Shown one piece after another: positions 8,583-19,590 of a DNA stretch of 64,000 bases. Both the position numbers and the translations under genes were made by a program. The stretch is from positions 142,710,096 to 142,774,095 of the forward strand of contig CM065802.1 of the NCBI GenBank assembly GCA_033398695.1. Reading direction: 5' to 3'. Origin of the DNA: Orobanche coerulescens. Its lineage: Eukaryota; Streptophyta; Magnoliopsida; Lamiales; Orobanchaceae. A model generated the notes under the pieces. It was not told the origin of the DNA and searched no databases. It worked only from the letters and a program-made list of their open reading frames with translations. Positions within the stretch are counted from its first letter, which is position 1; each line of letters opens with the position of its first letter.

Positions 8583-10661
8583 TGTAATATCCGCATTTTT
8601 CTTTCTTTTGATATTCTCATTTTGGTGTATTTTCGTTTTTGGCAAATCACTTGTAACCATATTGACATTTCGAGGATATTTAATATTGGACTTTTTGTCG
8701 GTCGAGCTTGTTTCGGACTCGTTTTACTCGATTCGGTGTTTTATGTTGTTTTCGTCGCTATCTCGTGTATTCTCGTAAACCGTCGTGCGGAACTGCCGTT
8801 TCGGGGTTACTGGAGATCCATCTCACGTTATTATGCATGTTGTGAGCTTTTGGTTGATGTTTCGACCATGTATCGTACATTTCGGATGTTTTGGGCCGTT
8901 TCGTAATTTCCCAAAGTCTTGGGTAATTACGTTGTTGATGTTGTTCCGAATCCCGGACAGTCGAGATTACGTTCTCCTTCAGCATTTGAGTTCATTGTCG
9001 GGAATTATTTACATTCGTACCATCGCAAATTGTTCATCGTTGTATTTCGACTCTTTTCAGTACCCCCTTATCAAATTCTGGCCTATACTCCCCAGGAAGG
9101 GATGTTACGCACGTAACACACCTTTTGGTTACGTACGTAACGGCCTGTGTACAATGGTACATGCATTTCTGCCTTTTTGGTTACGTACGTAAGGCCCTCA
9201 TTGCTTACGTACGTAACACAGCTTACGTACGTTAGCAAGTGGTGGCTAATGTACGTAACGCATCCTGGGTTATAAACCCAGGAGTTGACCATTTTAGGTC
9301 ATTTTTCATCTCTTCTCTCATCTCTCCGACTCTAGCGATTCCTTGAGCGATTTTCTTTGTATCTCCGGAGATTTGTAGCTTAGTAACTCCGAGCCATCAT
9401 CTTCTTCGAGTTTTTGGAGTATATTATCAACATCTAATCGTGTTCTTCGTCTTTAATTCGAGGTAAACTCCTAAAACCTTGTTTTAGGTAAATTGGGGGT
9501 TTTCACGTTTTCGTCCGATTCGTTCCGTATGATAGATTAATCCATGATGAATATGATTAATCTTGTTGGTATTGTCGGTTTTCCTACGGATTCATGGTAT
9601 ATTTCGTAGTATTTTTGTAATCGAGAGGGTTTGGTTGTGGTCCGCCCTCGTTGTTGTTTTTATACGAGTATACATTAATCGTAGGCGGGTTTTCGGGTTT
9701 ATTCCAATTCCGTATTCATTTAGGGTTGGTTATGATTGTGTTCTTCGAATCGTTAGGTTCGTGATTGACGGTTCCTAGCATTCGTCGGTATTTTCCTTCC
9801 GTTCGTTGCGTCGTCTATTATTCAAGGCAAGTAATTCTTGGAAACCTTTATGCTTAACGTGAAATGGTAATGTATATTGTGTGTGCTTTACTCACCTCGG
9901 GAGGGTTCGACGGAGCCTCGAGGGAATCTATGGCGTCGTCCTGGATTCATGAGTTTGTTTCGCGGCCAGCTCGGGAGGGTCCTTAGAGGCCTCGAGTGGG
10001 ATTCGTGGCTTCGTCCCGGTCCTGGGTGACGTGTGTGCTTGATTTAGTTTATGAATGTGGCCAGCTCGGGAGGGTCCTTAGAGGCCTCGAGTGGGATTCA
10101 TGTCATCATCCCGGTCCTAGGCAAATTGATTGTGACTGTTTGTTTCCGGAAAAGACATGTCTGGTTTTGGATTTTGAAATGACACTGATGCATGTACTAT
10201 GAAATGTCTAAGCGATTGGTTTGCCTTGATTACTTGTACTAGCGTAATTCCTAACCCCTCTGGGGACCCGTTGTGGGGAAATTCTTGTTATGGATTTCAG
10301 GTTATGATCATCCGGACGAGCGAACGCTGGGAAAATACGAGGATGTTGGCCAGGGTTGTAGACATATGCATTTGAGTCCTTTTATTTCCGTTATTCCATT
10401 CGATATGGTTGTTGTCCACTTTTGAAACTTATAGATTGTACTCGCGAATACTTAGGCTTTTGTCTTCGGATTATGATTTGTTTTCGTCAAGTTATTTATG
10501 GTTGGCACTGTTGATTATTCCGCCAGTTGTACCGGGCGTGTTAATTGATTTTCAACTGGATGATATGTGTTTTTACTGTGATAGGTTGTGTCTAGCCTGG
10601 TGGGGCCCATGTAGGGGTCCACGGCACTGTAATAAACCTTGAATATCTTGGGGGTGTTACA
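8583..10661 (+). repeat. 3' LTR of element B
   Basis: The LTR is 2,079 bp, the sister of 1634-3710, with the same order of blocks. The TTACGTACGTAA array is at about 9106-9260, the TATA palindrome at 9264-9282, the 95-bp repeats at about 9895-10125, and the twin hairpins near 10233-10270. It ends GGGTGTTACA, followed by the second AATTC duplication. Confidence 0.96.
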
Positions 10662-10666
10662 AATTC

Positions 10667-12452
10667 CACCTTCTGCCTCATCTCTAAAGCAATATCCGGT
10701 TCGTTTCCACCAAATCGGACGCTTCGTTCCAACAAATCGGCGATCGACATCGCCGCCCATAAAGTGCCTCATACGGTGCCATTTGAATCGACGCGTCAAA
10801 CATCTCATGACAAACCGTGCGACCTCCCCCTTCATATCATTCCACCAGAAATTTCTCCTTAGGTCCTTGTACATCTTACTCGATCCAGGATGAACAGAGT
10901 AAGGCGTAGCATGGGCCTTACGTAAAAAGCTCTGCCTCAATTCTGAGTCGTTCGGCACACATAGACGACTCTGGAATCTCAATACTCCATCTTCATGAAT
11001 CCCAAACTGAGGAGACTTTCCCTTAAGAACATTCTCTCGGATTTGGATAATCATCGGATCCTCTGATTGCTTCTGTTTAAATTCATCGATCAAGAATGAC
11101 GAAATCTCTAAAGCACAGAGTTGCCCAATGGCTCCCGGCAAAAAAACCTCAACACTCAACCTAATCAAATCCCGATGAAGCTCCGATTGAGATGTAAGGA
11201 TCTCAAGTGTCCGCAACGAGACAAGTTTCTGACTCAAGGCGTCGGCCACAATGTTCGCCTTGCCCGGATGATAAAGGATTTCGAGGTCATAATCCTTAAT
11301 CAACTCTAGCCACCTCCTCTGCCTCATATTCAACTCCCGCTGAGTAAATATGTATTTCAGATTTTTATGATCGGTAAAAATCTGACATGCAGAGCCAAAA
11401 ATATAGTGACGCCAAATCTTGAGCGCAAAGACAACTGCCGCTAACTCCAAATCGTGGGTAGGGTAGTTAAGCTCATACGGCCTCAATTGTCTCGATGCAA
11501 ACGCAATAGTCTTGACGTGCTGCATCAACACGCACCCAAGACCCTGACCCGAAGCATCGCTATAAACAACAAAACCCTCGTTGCCATATGGCAACGCCAA
11601 AATCGGGGCTGAAGTCAAACGCCTCTTCAGCTCCTCAAAACTTGACTGCCTCTCGTTATTCGAGACAAACTTCTCGGACTTCTGGAGCAACTGTGTAAGT
11701 GGCCGAGCTAGTTTCGAGAAACCCTCGACGAACCTACGGTAGTAGCCAGCCAAGCCCAAGAAACTACGGACCTCCTTCACGTTCTTAGGCGGTGCCCAAT
11801 CCGACACTGCCTCAACTTTCTGCGGGTCCACACAAACACCCTCGGTTGAAATCACGTGACCTAGAAACATCACTTCCTTCAGCCAGAACTCGCATTTCGA
11901 GAACTTTACATAGAGTTGCTCGGTCCTCAAAATGTCTAACACCACCCACAGATGATGGACATGCTCTTCCTCGTTCCTCGAATAAATAAGGATATCGTCA
12001 ATGAAGATGACGACACACTTATCCAAATACTCAATAAAGACCTTGTTCATCAACTGCATGAACACCGCCGGCGCATTAGTTAACCCGAAGGGCATGACCA
12101 CAAAGTTATAATGTCTGTATCTCGTCCGAAAAGCTATTTTAGGAACGTCGGACTCCTTCACCCGAAGCTGATAGTACCCCGATCTCAAGTCGATCTTCGA
12201 GAATACTGCAGCTCCCTGCAACTGATCGAACAAGTCATCAATCCTCGGCAGAGGATACTTGTTCTTGATGGTCACCTTGTTTAGATCGCGATAATCGATG
12301 CACAAATGCAGTGAACCATCATTCTTCCGCACAAACAGGACCAGTGCGCCCCAAGGCGACGCGCTTGGTCGAATATACCCTGACTCAAGAAGCTCACTCA
12401 ACTGCTTCTTCAACTCGGCCATCTCTGAAGGTGTCATGCGATATGGCGCCTT
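10667..12452 (-). pseudogene. RT, RNase H and truncated integrase of A
   Basis: A long open frame runs left from 12437. RT motifs are [28 protein letters not shown] and FIDD at about residues 145-148. RNase H follows with VVYSDASG (about residue 290-297) and [10 protein letters not shown]. The integrase zinc region starts with [18 protein letters not shown] but stops at RCLT near 10815. There the sequence jumps to a later part of integrase (the [11 protein letters not shown] region, now read out of frame). About 0.5 kb holding all three DDE residues is missing compared with B. The open frame appears longer only because it runs by chance into B's LTR. RT itself looks nearly intact. Confidence 0.9.
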
Positions 12453-14285
12453 CTAAATCAGAGCCGCACCCGGCTCTAACTCGATAGCAAACTCTACCTC
12501 ACGGTCCGGTGGTAACCCCGGTAACTCATCAGGAAAAACGTCAGGAAACTCATTAATAACTGGAATCGACGAAATCTCGACTCCACCACTCTCCGCCTTC
12601 AAGGCATAGCACCAATAATTAATACACCCCTTTCGCAGGTGTCTCATCGCCTTCAAGGCGTTAATAACAAACTTCTGGTTTCTCTTTCGCCCCGCGAAAG
12701 AGTGATCGGTGTCGTCCTCGGCTAGCATGGTGATGATCCCCATGTGGTAGTTCATGATTGCACCATGCCGCTCATGCCAATCATCCCCGAGAATCAAATC
12801 CTCACCCTCAATACCCACAACAATAAGATTAGAGAGACAAGCCCTCTCACAAATAAACACAGAACAGTCTCGGACCTCTCGATCACCAACGATTCTATCA
12901 CCGCTAGGAAATTTAACGATGAAAGGCTCGCACAGCGATAAACAGTCAAGACTCAAATGGCGCACACACTCCAGAAAAATGAATGAATGCGTAGCACCCG
13001 AATCAAAAAGCACACTGACAGGATGGATGTGAACGGTACCTGTCGCCACAGTAGCCGCTGGGTCATCGGCTCTCCTCATCTCATAGACGCGCGGGTGGGC
13101 GGAGCCGACACTGGAAGCTCCCCCCTTAGCGGGCTGACCCCGACCTCTCCCTTGACTAGCACTTGGCGGAGATTGAGAAGCAAACGATCCTTGATTCACA
13201 CTTGGTTCCCTAGGCGCTGGAATGGAAGCCCGGGCACCAAGGATTCTCTCCCTCTCGGCACAGAAAGCCGCCTTGTGGCCCGACTGGCCGCACTGATTAC
13301 ACGTCAGCAAAGGGCTCAAACAAGTACGACTCACGTGGCCTGTACGGCCACAATTAAAACACTTCACATCACAGAAAGGAGCACTAGTAGTTCCACGGGA
13401 ACCCCTAGTGGAATTATCTGGACCACAACCGGCGGGAAAATTAGCAGATTGAGATTTCTGCTGACCCCCACCCTTGTGGCCCGAAAAATTCCTGGTGGAT
13501 TTATGCTTCTTGCTTTCGCGGCCCGCCTCACTAGTCGTTACTGACATATCGTAAGCAAGGGCTTTACTCTGGTAATCCTTCAAGGTAGTGCAGACGAGCC
13601 CAGACATGTAGTCTCGAATCGATAACTTCATCATTCTGGAAAAGTGAAAAATTTTGTCGCTCTCCTCGACAACTTGGGTCTTCACGTAGCTCAACTCCTT
13701 GTTAAAATCAGCAATAGCTTGAGAGACAGGAACATCCCGCGGTTGAGCATCATAGAAGGCGTGGACTTGAGCCTGTCTAACCGGCCACGGGCAATACTTG
13801 GTCTCCATCAGGTCCTTGAATTCTGCCCACGAAGCAACATGATCCTTAGGCCCAACGGCCTCTCACCAATCCGTAGCATCTCCAGTGAGAAAATACTGGG
13901 CAATAGGGACCTTACGGTCCTCGGGACAATTGGTGGCAACAAAGACTTTGGATATCTCCTTGATCCACCCTTCCCAGCCAATCGAGTCAGAGGCTCCCAT
14001 GAACTGAGGAGGATGCATCTTGATGACATCCTGAAGCTAACGGTCAGCTCCGTCCCGAGCAGCATGGGACGGATTCTGAACCGCCTGGGATATCGCCGCC
14101 ATTTGGTTCACCAATTGTTGCATAACAGCCGCAACACCAAGGTCAGCGCCATCTTGAGAAGAAGCATGGCTATGTTGGTCACCGGTGCTGCCGGCTCCCG
14201 AAGAATACGACGTGGCCGCCCCACTGGCTGCCCCATGTCCCCGGCCGCATCCACGACTATGACCACGACCTCTTCCAGCATCCAT
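12453..14285 (-). pseudogene. gag and protease of A
   Basis: The start is ATG 14285-14283, one base after a CAG that resembles a splice acceptor. The N terminus is a short Gly/Arg/His-rich stretch. Two nonsense codons interrupt gag in frame: TAG at 14039-14037 and TGA at 13865-13863 (a Trp position in DATDWWEA). A 451-codon open stretch follows from 13808. It includes DVPVSQAIADF, MKLSIRDYMSGLVCTTL, two intact CCHC knuckles (CFNCGRTGHVSRTC and CNQCGQSGHKAAFC), the protease site VLFDSGATHSFIF and LILGDDWHERHGAI. A third in-frame stop, TAG at 12455-12453, separates protease from RT. There is no frameshift across the whole gag-PR-RT span, so the gene is one polyprotein killed by point mutations. 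Confidence 0.92.
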
Positions 14286-14498
14286 ACTGGAGTTAAATAA
14301 GTAGCAAGAGCCATACGATGGTAAGTACAAGAAGAAAAACAATCACAAATCGAGAATCAAAGGTGCGATACAAGGAAACAAAGGAACAGAGTAAGGAAAA
14401 ACTTACGAACACTGGAAGTACCGGAATCATGGCAGTGTGCAAAAGGAAACACAACAAGACCCAATAAACCGACAAGCCTAGGTATCCATAAACCTAAT

Positions 14499-14510
14499 GC
14501 TCTGATACCA
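14499..14510 (-). other. Primer binding site of A (tRNA-iMet type)
   Basis: On the minus strand TGGTATCAGAGC follows the 5' LTR after five bases. It is an exact match to the complement of the plant initiator tRNA-Met 3' end. Confidence 0.9.
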
Positions 14511-15088
14511 TTTTCTGTAACACCCCTAAGATATTCGAGGTATATTAAAGCGCCGTAAATCCCTACATGGGACCCACCAGGCTAAACGACCAAACACACT
14601 GAACGACTTGTGAAATCAACATAACAATCCCTCGTCATAAAGACGCAAAATAAAATAATTAACCCGGTTCAACCGGTCAAACACACCCCACACATCCAAC
14701 ACAAACATAACGGACAAATATCACAACCTGAACAAACGAAAATTCCTAAGTACTCGAGCACTTCTATTAGTTTACAAATGGATAAACGCATCAAAAGAAA
14801 GGAGAACCATAAAAACACACTCATGCACAATCATCACGCCCGACCATCATCCGCGTACTGGTCCAGCGCCCGTTCGTCTCGATGGACCTGACCTAAAATT
14901 CATAAAACGAATTTCCCCAAAGCGGGTCCCCAAAGGGGTTAGCAACTACGCTAGTACAAGTAACCAAATGAACAACTTACACCTTACACATATAGTCAAT
15001 GCATGCAATCATGAAAAACATAATTCAAAAACACTCATTTCCAGAAATGCCAAATCAAATCATATTTGTAAAATGCACCACAATTAAC

Positions 15089-15223
15089 TGTCGATCCACG
15101 TCTCTGTGGACCCCTACCGAGACCCCGTCGGATCTAACCCGTAGTGGTTAAAAGAGAGCTCGTCGATCCACGTCTCTATGGTCCCCTACCAAGACCCCGT
15201 CGGATCTAACCCGTAGTAAGCAT
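15089..15223 (-). repeat. 72-bp tandem repeat in A LTR
   Basis: Two copies of a unit containing TCGATCCACGTCTCT and GACCCCGTCGGATCTAACCC begin at 15091 and 15163. A related 72-bp duplicated unit with GGTTAGATCCGACGGGGTCT is present in the LTR of element E (62264-62400), showing common ancestry of the two LTR families. Confidence 0.85.
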
Positions 15224-15820
15224 ACCCACACACACCCCATTTATCATGCGATACTACTATGTCAATATTGTAAGTTCATAAGGGTACTTACCTCGATCAA
15301 TAGACGGTGACATGAACGGAAGGGAAGAATCAAACACGACCGCGAGGGACCGGCGGAAATGAAGCTAACGATTCGAAGAACACAATCACAACCAAAACTA
15401 AATGAATACGGAAATGGAATACACCCGAAACCCCACCTACGATTCATGTATATCCGTTTAACAACAACAACGAGGGCGGACAACAACCAAACCCTCTCGA
15501 ATACGCAACAACTACGAAATATACCATGAATCCGTAGGGAAACTAAGAATACCAATAACATTAATCATATTCATCATGAATTAACCAACAAAACGGAACG
15601 AATCGGACGAAAATACAAAAACCCCCAAATTACCCAAAAGTAGGGTTTTTACCTTGGATTGAGGATGAAGAACACAAGTAGGTGTTGTAAATCTACTTCA
15701 AGAGCTCAAGGTAAATGACGCCTGAAGTGATCGGAGGAAGAAATCGCCCGAAAATCACCTAAGAAAACTCTAAGCCGCTGCGGAGGAAACCAAATGAGAA
15801 AAGGTGAAAATCTGGGTCAA

Positions 15821-16290
15821 CTCCCTGGTTTATATAGCCAAGGAGCGTTAGCGTGCGCTAATCCTTAAAAGTTAGCGTGCGCTAACGGGTAAAAATTCCA
15901 GTCCAGAAAGTTAACACCCCAGTCCAGTACCCAGAGTTCTGGACCGTTAGCGTGCGCTACCCAAAACGTAGCATGCGCTAATAGCCTCTCGGTAGCACGT
16001 GTTATCGGTCATAGCGTGCGCTACCTGGACATCAGCCGAGTCCATAAGTGAACTGCCCAGTACTCACCTGACCCCATTAGCGTGCGCTGCCAGCCATTCT
16101 ACGTATGCTAATAGCATATCGGTAGCGCGCGCTATCGGCCATAGTGTGCGCTACCTGGGCATCTGACCGAGTCCAGGAGTAAAATGTCCATTACTAGACT
16201 GACTCGCTAGCGCGCGCTACCAATCAAGCATGGCGTGCGCTACTGAAGGATGCTTAGCGTGCGCTATACCATAACATTAGTGCGCGTTAG
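15821..16290 (-). promoter_or_regulatory. U3 dyad-word array and TATA palindrome of A (right LTR)
   Basis: About 14 copies of TAGCGYRCGCTA-like words lie between 15846 and 16290. Examples are near 15848, 15871, 15946, 15969, 16014, 16121, 16206 and 16255. The series ends at the TATA region, whose arms CTCCCTGG (15821-15828) and CCAAGGAG (15838-15845) now carry one mismatch. Variants such as CTACGTATGCTA (about 16100) and TAGCACGTGTTA (about 15993) are intermediate in form between this array and the TTACGTACGTAA array of B. Confidence 0.7.
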
Positions 16291-16585
16291 GCACAGGATA
16301 ATAACAGTCTTAAACACCGAAGCACGACCGAAGCATTAAACAGAACCACGCAATACGCATAACAGCATACAATGGATTCACGGCAACCCCGAAACGGTGG
16401 TTCCGAACAACAATTTCGAGAATCGGATCCATGAGCGATGGAAGAACCGATAATTGCAGAACCGAATGGCAAAAGTCCCGAAACAAATATTCTCGAAAAC
16501 TAATACGGTTACACGAGGGTTGCTAAAAAAACGAGAAATACACCGAAAATGAAAATACCGTGAAAAAGAAAATGAGGATATTACA

Positions 16586-16759
16586 AGCGCATCCCATTAA
16601 TCCTAGACTTCCTCCTCCGTAAACTACATGAATGCATTTTTCTCATAGGGTACGGCCCAATTTGTGGGCTGCTTCAGTAAAGCATGCCTCTGTTCCATAA
16701 CTAGCTCCACCAAAAATGCAGACTGAGTTAAATCTTTTTGTGGAAGATGATGATTCCAT
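16586..16759 (-). pseudogene. LOG-type cytokinin riboside monophosphate phosphoribohydrolase, 5' fragment
   Basis: This is a host gene fragment. From ATG 16759 the frame encodes FNSVCIFGGASYGTEACF, then FTEAAHKLGRTL. After an in-frame TGA (16645-16643) it continues HVVYGGGSLGLMGCA before it is cut by the LTR of A. The N-terminal (F/C)CGS-like loop, the EAAHKLG helix and the GGGSxGLMG nucleotide-binding motif are typical of the LOG lysine-decarboxylase-like family (usual length about 210-220 aa). LOG enzymes release active cytokinin bases from their riboside monophosphates. The Cys of the usual FCGS is Gly here. A polymorphic or old pseudogene is likely. The 3' part, if it exists, lies beyond the left window edge. 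Confidence 0.8.
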
Positions 16760-16838
16760 TTTTGAAAAGAAATTTATTTGAGAGAAAAAGAGAAAAGTAC
16801 AAGTTTGAGGGATGAATAAAAGAAATAAGCACAATGTT

Positions 16839-16847
16839 TATTTATAG
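16839..16847 (-). promoter_or_regulatory. TATA box of the LOG fragment
   Basis: CTATAAATA on the minus strand lies about 80 bases upstream of ATG 16759. It is followed by a pyrimidine- and A-rich leader without upstream ATGs. This is a plausible native promoter left in place when A landed in the coding exon. Confidence 0.5.
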
Positions 16848-17067
16848 AAGAAAAATAAGGTAAAAATATTTAACAAATCTGTGATTGCGTTAATTGCGCT
16901 TCAACTACTCAATAGAATAATGAATGCATTTATTGTGTATCACCTTTTTTATTCAGAAAATCACACCATACGACAAAAATAAAATATACTCACGTGTATG
17001 TACAGTAGTTGTGATCGTGGCTCACATCTTCCTCTGATTTTACGTTCAGAAACGGCTTAAACGCCTT

Positions 17068-17448
17068 CTATGAGTCGGGGAGAAGCTTCCTATCCAATTT
17101 TCTTACAAATTGGCAAACAGGGTCTTTTAACGTCAGATTCCCAAGACGTTGTTCATATTCTGGTTTGAATTTATTCCACAAACATCGAATTTCGTAATGT
17201 ATGAGTCCACTAGGATGCGTGTCAAGAGAAATTTCGATGTTGTCTAAATTCTCTTTATTCAGACCATCCTTAATGAACTGAATTTTATCTTCTCTGTTTG
17301 TAGATGGAATTCCTAAAGAACGACATTTTGAATTACAGTTCCATCTAGCATATTTATAGCAAACGGCTATTATCTTTGCTCGTCGTTTCTTTGCATATGA
17401 ACTTTTTCCAAGCCCTGGTAAAAATAGTAGGTGTTTCTGTGAATTCAC
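17068..17448 (-). CDS. Unrecognised ORF of 126 codons
   Basis: A minus-strand open frame encodes a basic, Lys/Arg-rich protein with four Cys (for example RWNCNSKCRSL). Its C-terminal half contains HYEIRCLWNKFKPEYEQ. I do not recognise the family. It lies between the LOG promoter and the primer site of element H, about 360 bases downstream of that site on the same strand. It could be the start of the internal region of H or a relic host exon. The composition is not repetitive. No clear splice sites or promoter were identified. Treat as hypothetical. Confidence 0.3.
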   Translation of the reverse strand: MNSQKHLLFLPGLGKSSYAKKRRAKIIAVCYKYARWNCNSKCRSLGIPSTNREDKIQFIKDGLNKENLDNIEISLDTHPSGLIHYEIRCLWNKFKPEYEQRLGNLTLKDPVCQFVRKLDRKLLPDS

Positions 17449-17810
17449 CTGCTATTCTCACTTTGGCTTCAATAATGAATCTAATGTCAAAAGGTATGCT
17501 TTTATTCATAAGCAACCTCATCCTTTCAAGTCTTGTCTTGTAAATTTTTAAAATGAGTCTTTGCTAAGAAAGGGAAATCTCTTTTCAATACTACTCAAAG
17601 TTTCTTCCATGATAAAAAAAATAAAATAAAAAGAGAAAATATTAACAAATATTAGTTGTTGTGGGAAACTGAAAAAATCCGACTTTGATAGTCACGGAGT
17701 ACCGTTATCCGCCACTTGACCGGACAGAAGAATAAAAGATGCAGAAATAAAGAAAGATAAAATAAAAAGATATAAACAAAAGTATACAAAAAATTATATT
17801 TGGCCTAAAA
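17449..17810. other. AT-rich spacer, no gene seen
   Basis: A stretch of about 360 bases with A-rich runs (for example 17610-17640) and no coding pattern I can support. By position it would be the untranslated leader of element H. Confidence 0.4.
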
Positions 17811-17831
17811 CAATCCCCGGCAACGGCGCCA
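17811..17831 (-). other. Primer binding site of old element H (tRNA-Asp type)
   Basis: On the minus strand the site reads TGGCGCCGTTGCCGGGGATT, matching the primer site at 41886 in element G. It is the kind of site used by Athila/Tat gypsy elements (complement of tRNA-Asp 3' end). The LTR start TGATCGAC follows on the plus strand at 17837, after a 5-base gap, so this is a minus-strand 5' LTR/leader boundary. Confidence 0.8.
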
Positions 17832-17836
17832 AAATT

Positions 17837-18359
17837 TGATCGACAAAAATTTATCCTAAAAATAGGAGTTTTTGAGTCGCTCGCAAATATATACGAGGTA
17901 GAAGTAGTTGTGGTAAGTTCTACCAAGGTCTTTTCTTTCGAGGATTGTTCAAGAGGGCTTCGTATAATATTTTGTTATAGATTGCGAGAAATAAATACTA
18001 AAATATTCTAAAATAGATTATTGGGTTTTTAAATATTAACTAAATTAAATGCACTATTTTTTTTAAACTAAACTATTCTTTATAAGACTATTTTATATAA
18101 GACTATTTTTAGTAAGACTATTTATACTAGACTATTTATATCTAGACTATTTTTAAAGTAGACTATTTATATTAAGGCTATTTTTAATACTAGTATTTTT
18201 AATGAGACTATTTATACTAGACTATTTATATTAAGACTATTAATACTAGACTATTTATATCTAGACTATTTTTAAATTAGACTATTTATATTAAGACTAT
18301 TTATAGTAGACTATTTATATATAGACTATTTTTTAATTAGACTATTTATATTAAGACTA
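17837..18359 (-). repeat. LTR of element H, first piece, with GACTATTTATA repeat tract
   Basis: This begins TGATCGAC next to the primer site. Its layout resembles the reverse of G's LTR end. From about 18075 to 18359 it is a dense set of imperfect repeats of GACTATTTATA/ACTAGACTATTTAT, with a longer period of roughly 60 bp. Element F inserted in this tract, duplicating GACTA (18355-18359). The LTR resumes at 27403. Confidence 0.6.
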
Positions 18360-19480
18360 TGTTGGGAAAACAAGAACCCTGTATCGAAACAGCCGGGATA
18401 TTCAATCCCTGTATCGAATAGTATTTGATAAGAGGTTTTGACATATATGCCAATCCGCATACAGTAAAGGAAACTGTATCAAAGTGTTGAGGCATCAACC
18501 TGTATCGAAGACCTGTCTCGAATCCAGCATATAGTGGAACCCTTCAGTACAGCAAAGAAGTCTTATAAAGACCAAGTATGGAAACTGTCTCGAATTTCCA
18601 ATACAGTTATCTTCCATACAGCTTTCAACAGGACAAGAAGGAATCTTCAGAAGTCAAGTCTCGTTGAATAAAGAAGTATTTAAATACTCAAGGATAAAAT
18701 ATTTAAATACTGTCAGTCAATAGATCTTCAAATCCCGCTAAATCCGGATCGTGCTTTTAATCCCGTTGGAACGGAATCTTGCTCAATGGATACATCTCAA
18801 TGGATATATATTTCAGAGACTATATATATCTCATGAAGGCATTGAAGATCAGTTACCGAAACCGAAATCATTCAAAGCTATCAAGTTATCATCAGAGCAA
18901 AATATATCTCCAAGCTTACTGCAACTCAGATAAAAGAGATATACAATGCTCATCATCTTGAACAACACTTCATCAGCTACAAGCTCATAAAGTCAAAGCT
19001 GTTGTTCACACTCTGTTCTATACTTTGAACAAACCCAGATCAGCCCTGTGTGGACTGAGGAAGACGAAGCTTCAGAACTCTGTGTGAAGAAGTCAGTCAA
19101 GCTTTAGCTCAAACCAATCTACGTGAACGGTTGAAGCTAAGATCTTTATATCAATCTGTGTGAACGATATATTGATTGTATAACTGTTATAATTACGTAG
19201 TTGTGTACGTAGTAATTATAATAAACATTTTACTCCTGTGTGGAGGACCAGTGGACGTAGAGGGGTTTACCTCGAACCACTTTAAATACTGTATTATTTA
19301 CCTTCAGTTTTTACTGTTTTATTTACTGTGATTATTTAAGTATACACTGTACACCTAGCTGCTGTATCCATAGCAACTTACTGTATCTAAGACTTCCGCT
19401 ACGCACTCAGATTTAAAATCAGCACAGCTTGTAGTTTAAACTACTTCCCAAGCTGTATCCAGTATACTTAGTGGTCAACA
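18360..19480 (+). repeat. 5' LTR of element F
   Basis: The LTR is 1,121 bp, starting TGTTGGGAAAAC and ending GTGGTCAACA. The first 250 bases contain at least six copies of CTGTATCGA or CTGTCTCGA words. A TATA-like TATATATATC lies near 18823. No gene. Confidence 0.95.
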
Positions 19481-19482
19481 AG

Positions 19483-19493
19483 TGGTATCGGAG
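19483..19493 (+). other. Primer binding site of F
   Basis: TGGTATCGGAG lies two bases after the LTR. It resembles the tRNA-iMet complement (TGGTATCAGAG) with one change, as is usual for copia elements. Confidence 0.85.
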
Positions 19494-19590
19494 TTGTTGA
19501 TTCTAAAAAGAATCAGTCGTATTTTTAACCGAATCAGATCCAAAATCACTTACTCTTTAAAAACAGTCTCTTTCATTTCCTTATTTTCAC

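Larger units (their letters stand above)
1634..10661 (+). mobile_element. Element B: full-length chromovirus (Tekay-type) nested in A
   Basis: This is a complete LTR retrotransposon of 9,028 bp with two LTRs of about 2.08 kb, a primer site, one gag-pol region and a polypurine tract. The termini are TGTAATATCC...GGTGTTACA. The target duplication AATTC is present at 1629-1633 and 10662-10666, proving a clean insertion into the integrase tail of A in the opposite orientation. The coding region is broken by nonsense codons (4353, 4434, 5282, 6531), frameshifts (about 4915, 6315, 7345, 7910) and small deletions. It was therefore once autonomous and is now defective. The two LTRs differ by a few percent by eye, suggesting moderate age. 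Confidence 0.96.
10662..16585 (-). mobile_element. Element A, right part: 5' LTR, gag, PR, RT, RNase H
   Basis: This is the upstream part of the minus-strand chromovirus interrupted by B. Reading leftwards: 5' LTR (16585-14516), primer site (14510-14499), leader, gag-pol in one frame (14285 to about 10812), an integrase-core deletion, and the first bases of the integrase tail up to 10667. The first five bases (10662-10666) are the TSD copy made by B. The right neighbour of the LTR is a LOG gene fragment, with AGCGC at 16586-16590 as the likely TSD of A. Its partner copy is outside the window. Confidence 0.94.
14516..16585 (-). repeat. 5' LTR of element A
   Basis: The LTR is 2,070 bp. On the plus strand it starts TGTAACACCC and ends GGATATTACA. 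Read on the minus strand it contains U3 with the dyad-word array (16290-15846), the TATA palindrome (15845-15821), a splice-donor-like CCAAG/GTAA (GT at 15652-15651), 72-bp tandem repeats (about 15223-15089) and the twin hairpins (14972-14923). It carries no gene. Confidence 0.95.

Noticed and set aside
10515..10666. C-terminal extension of the pol ORF of A into B's LTR
   Set aside because: The frame runs by chance across the insertion junction at 10666/10661. Those codons are not part of A.
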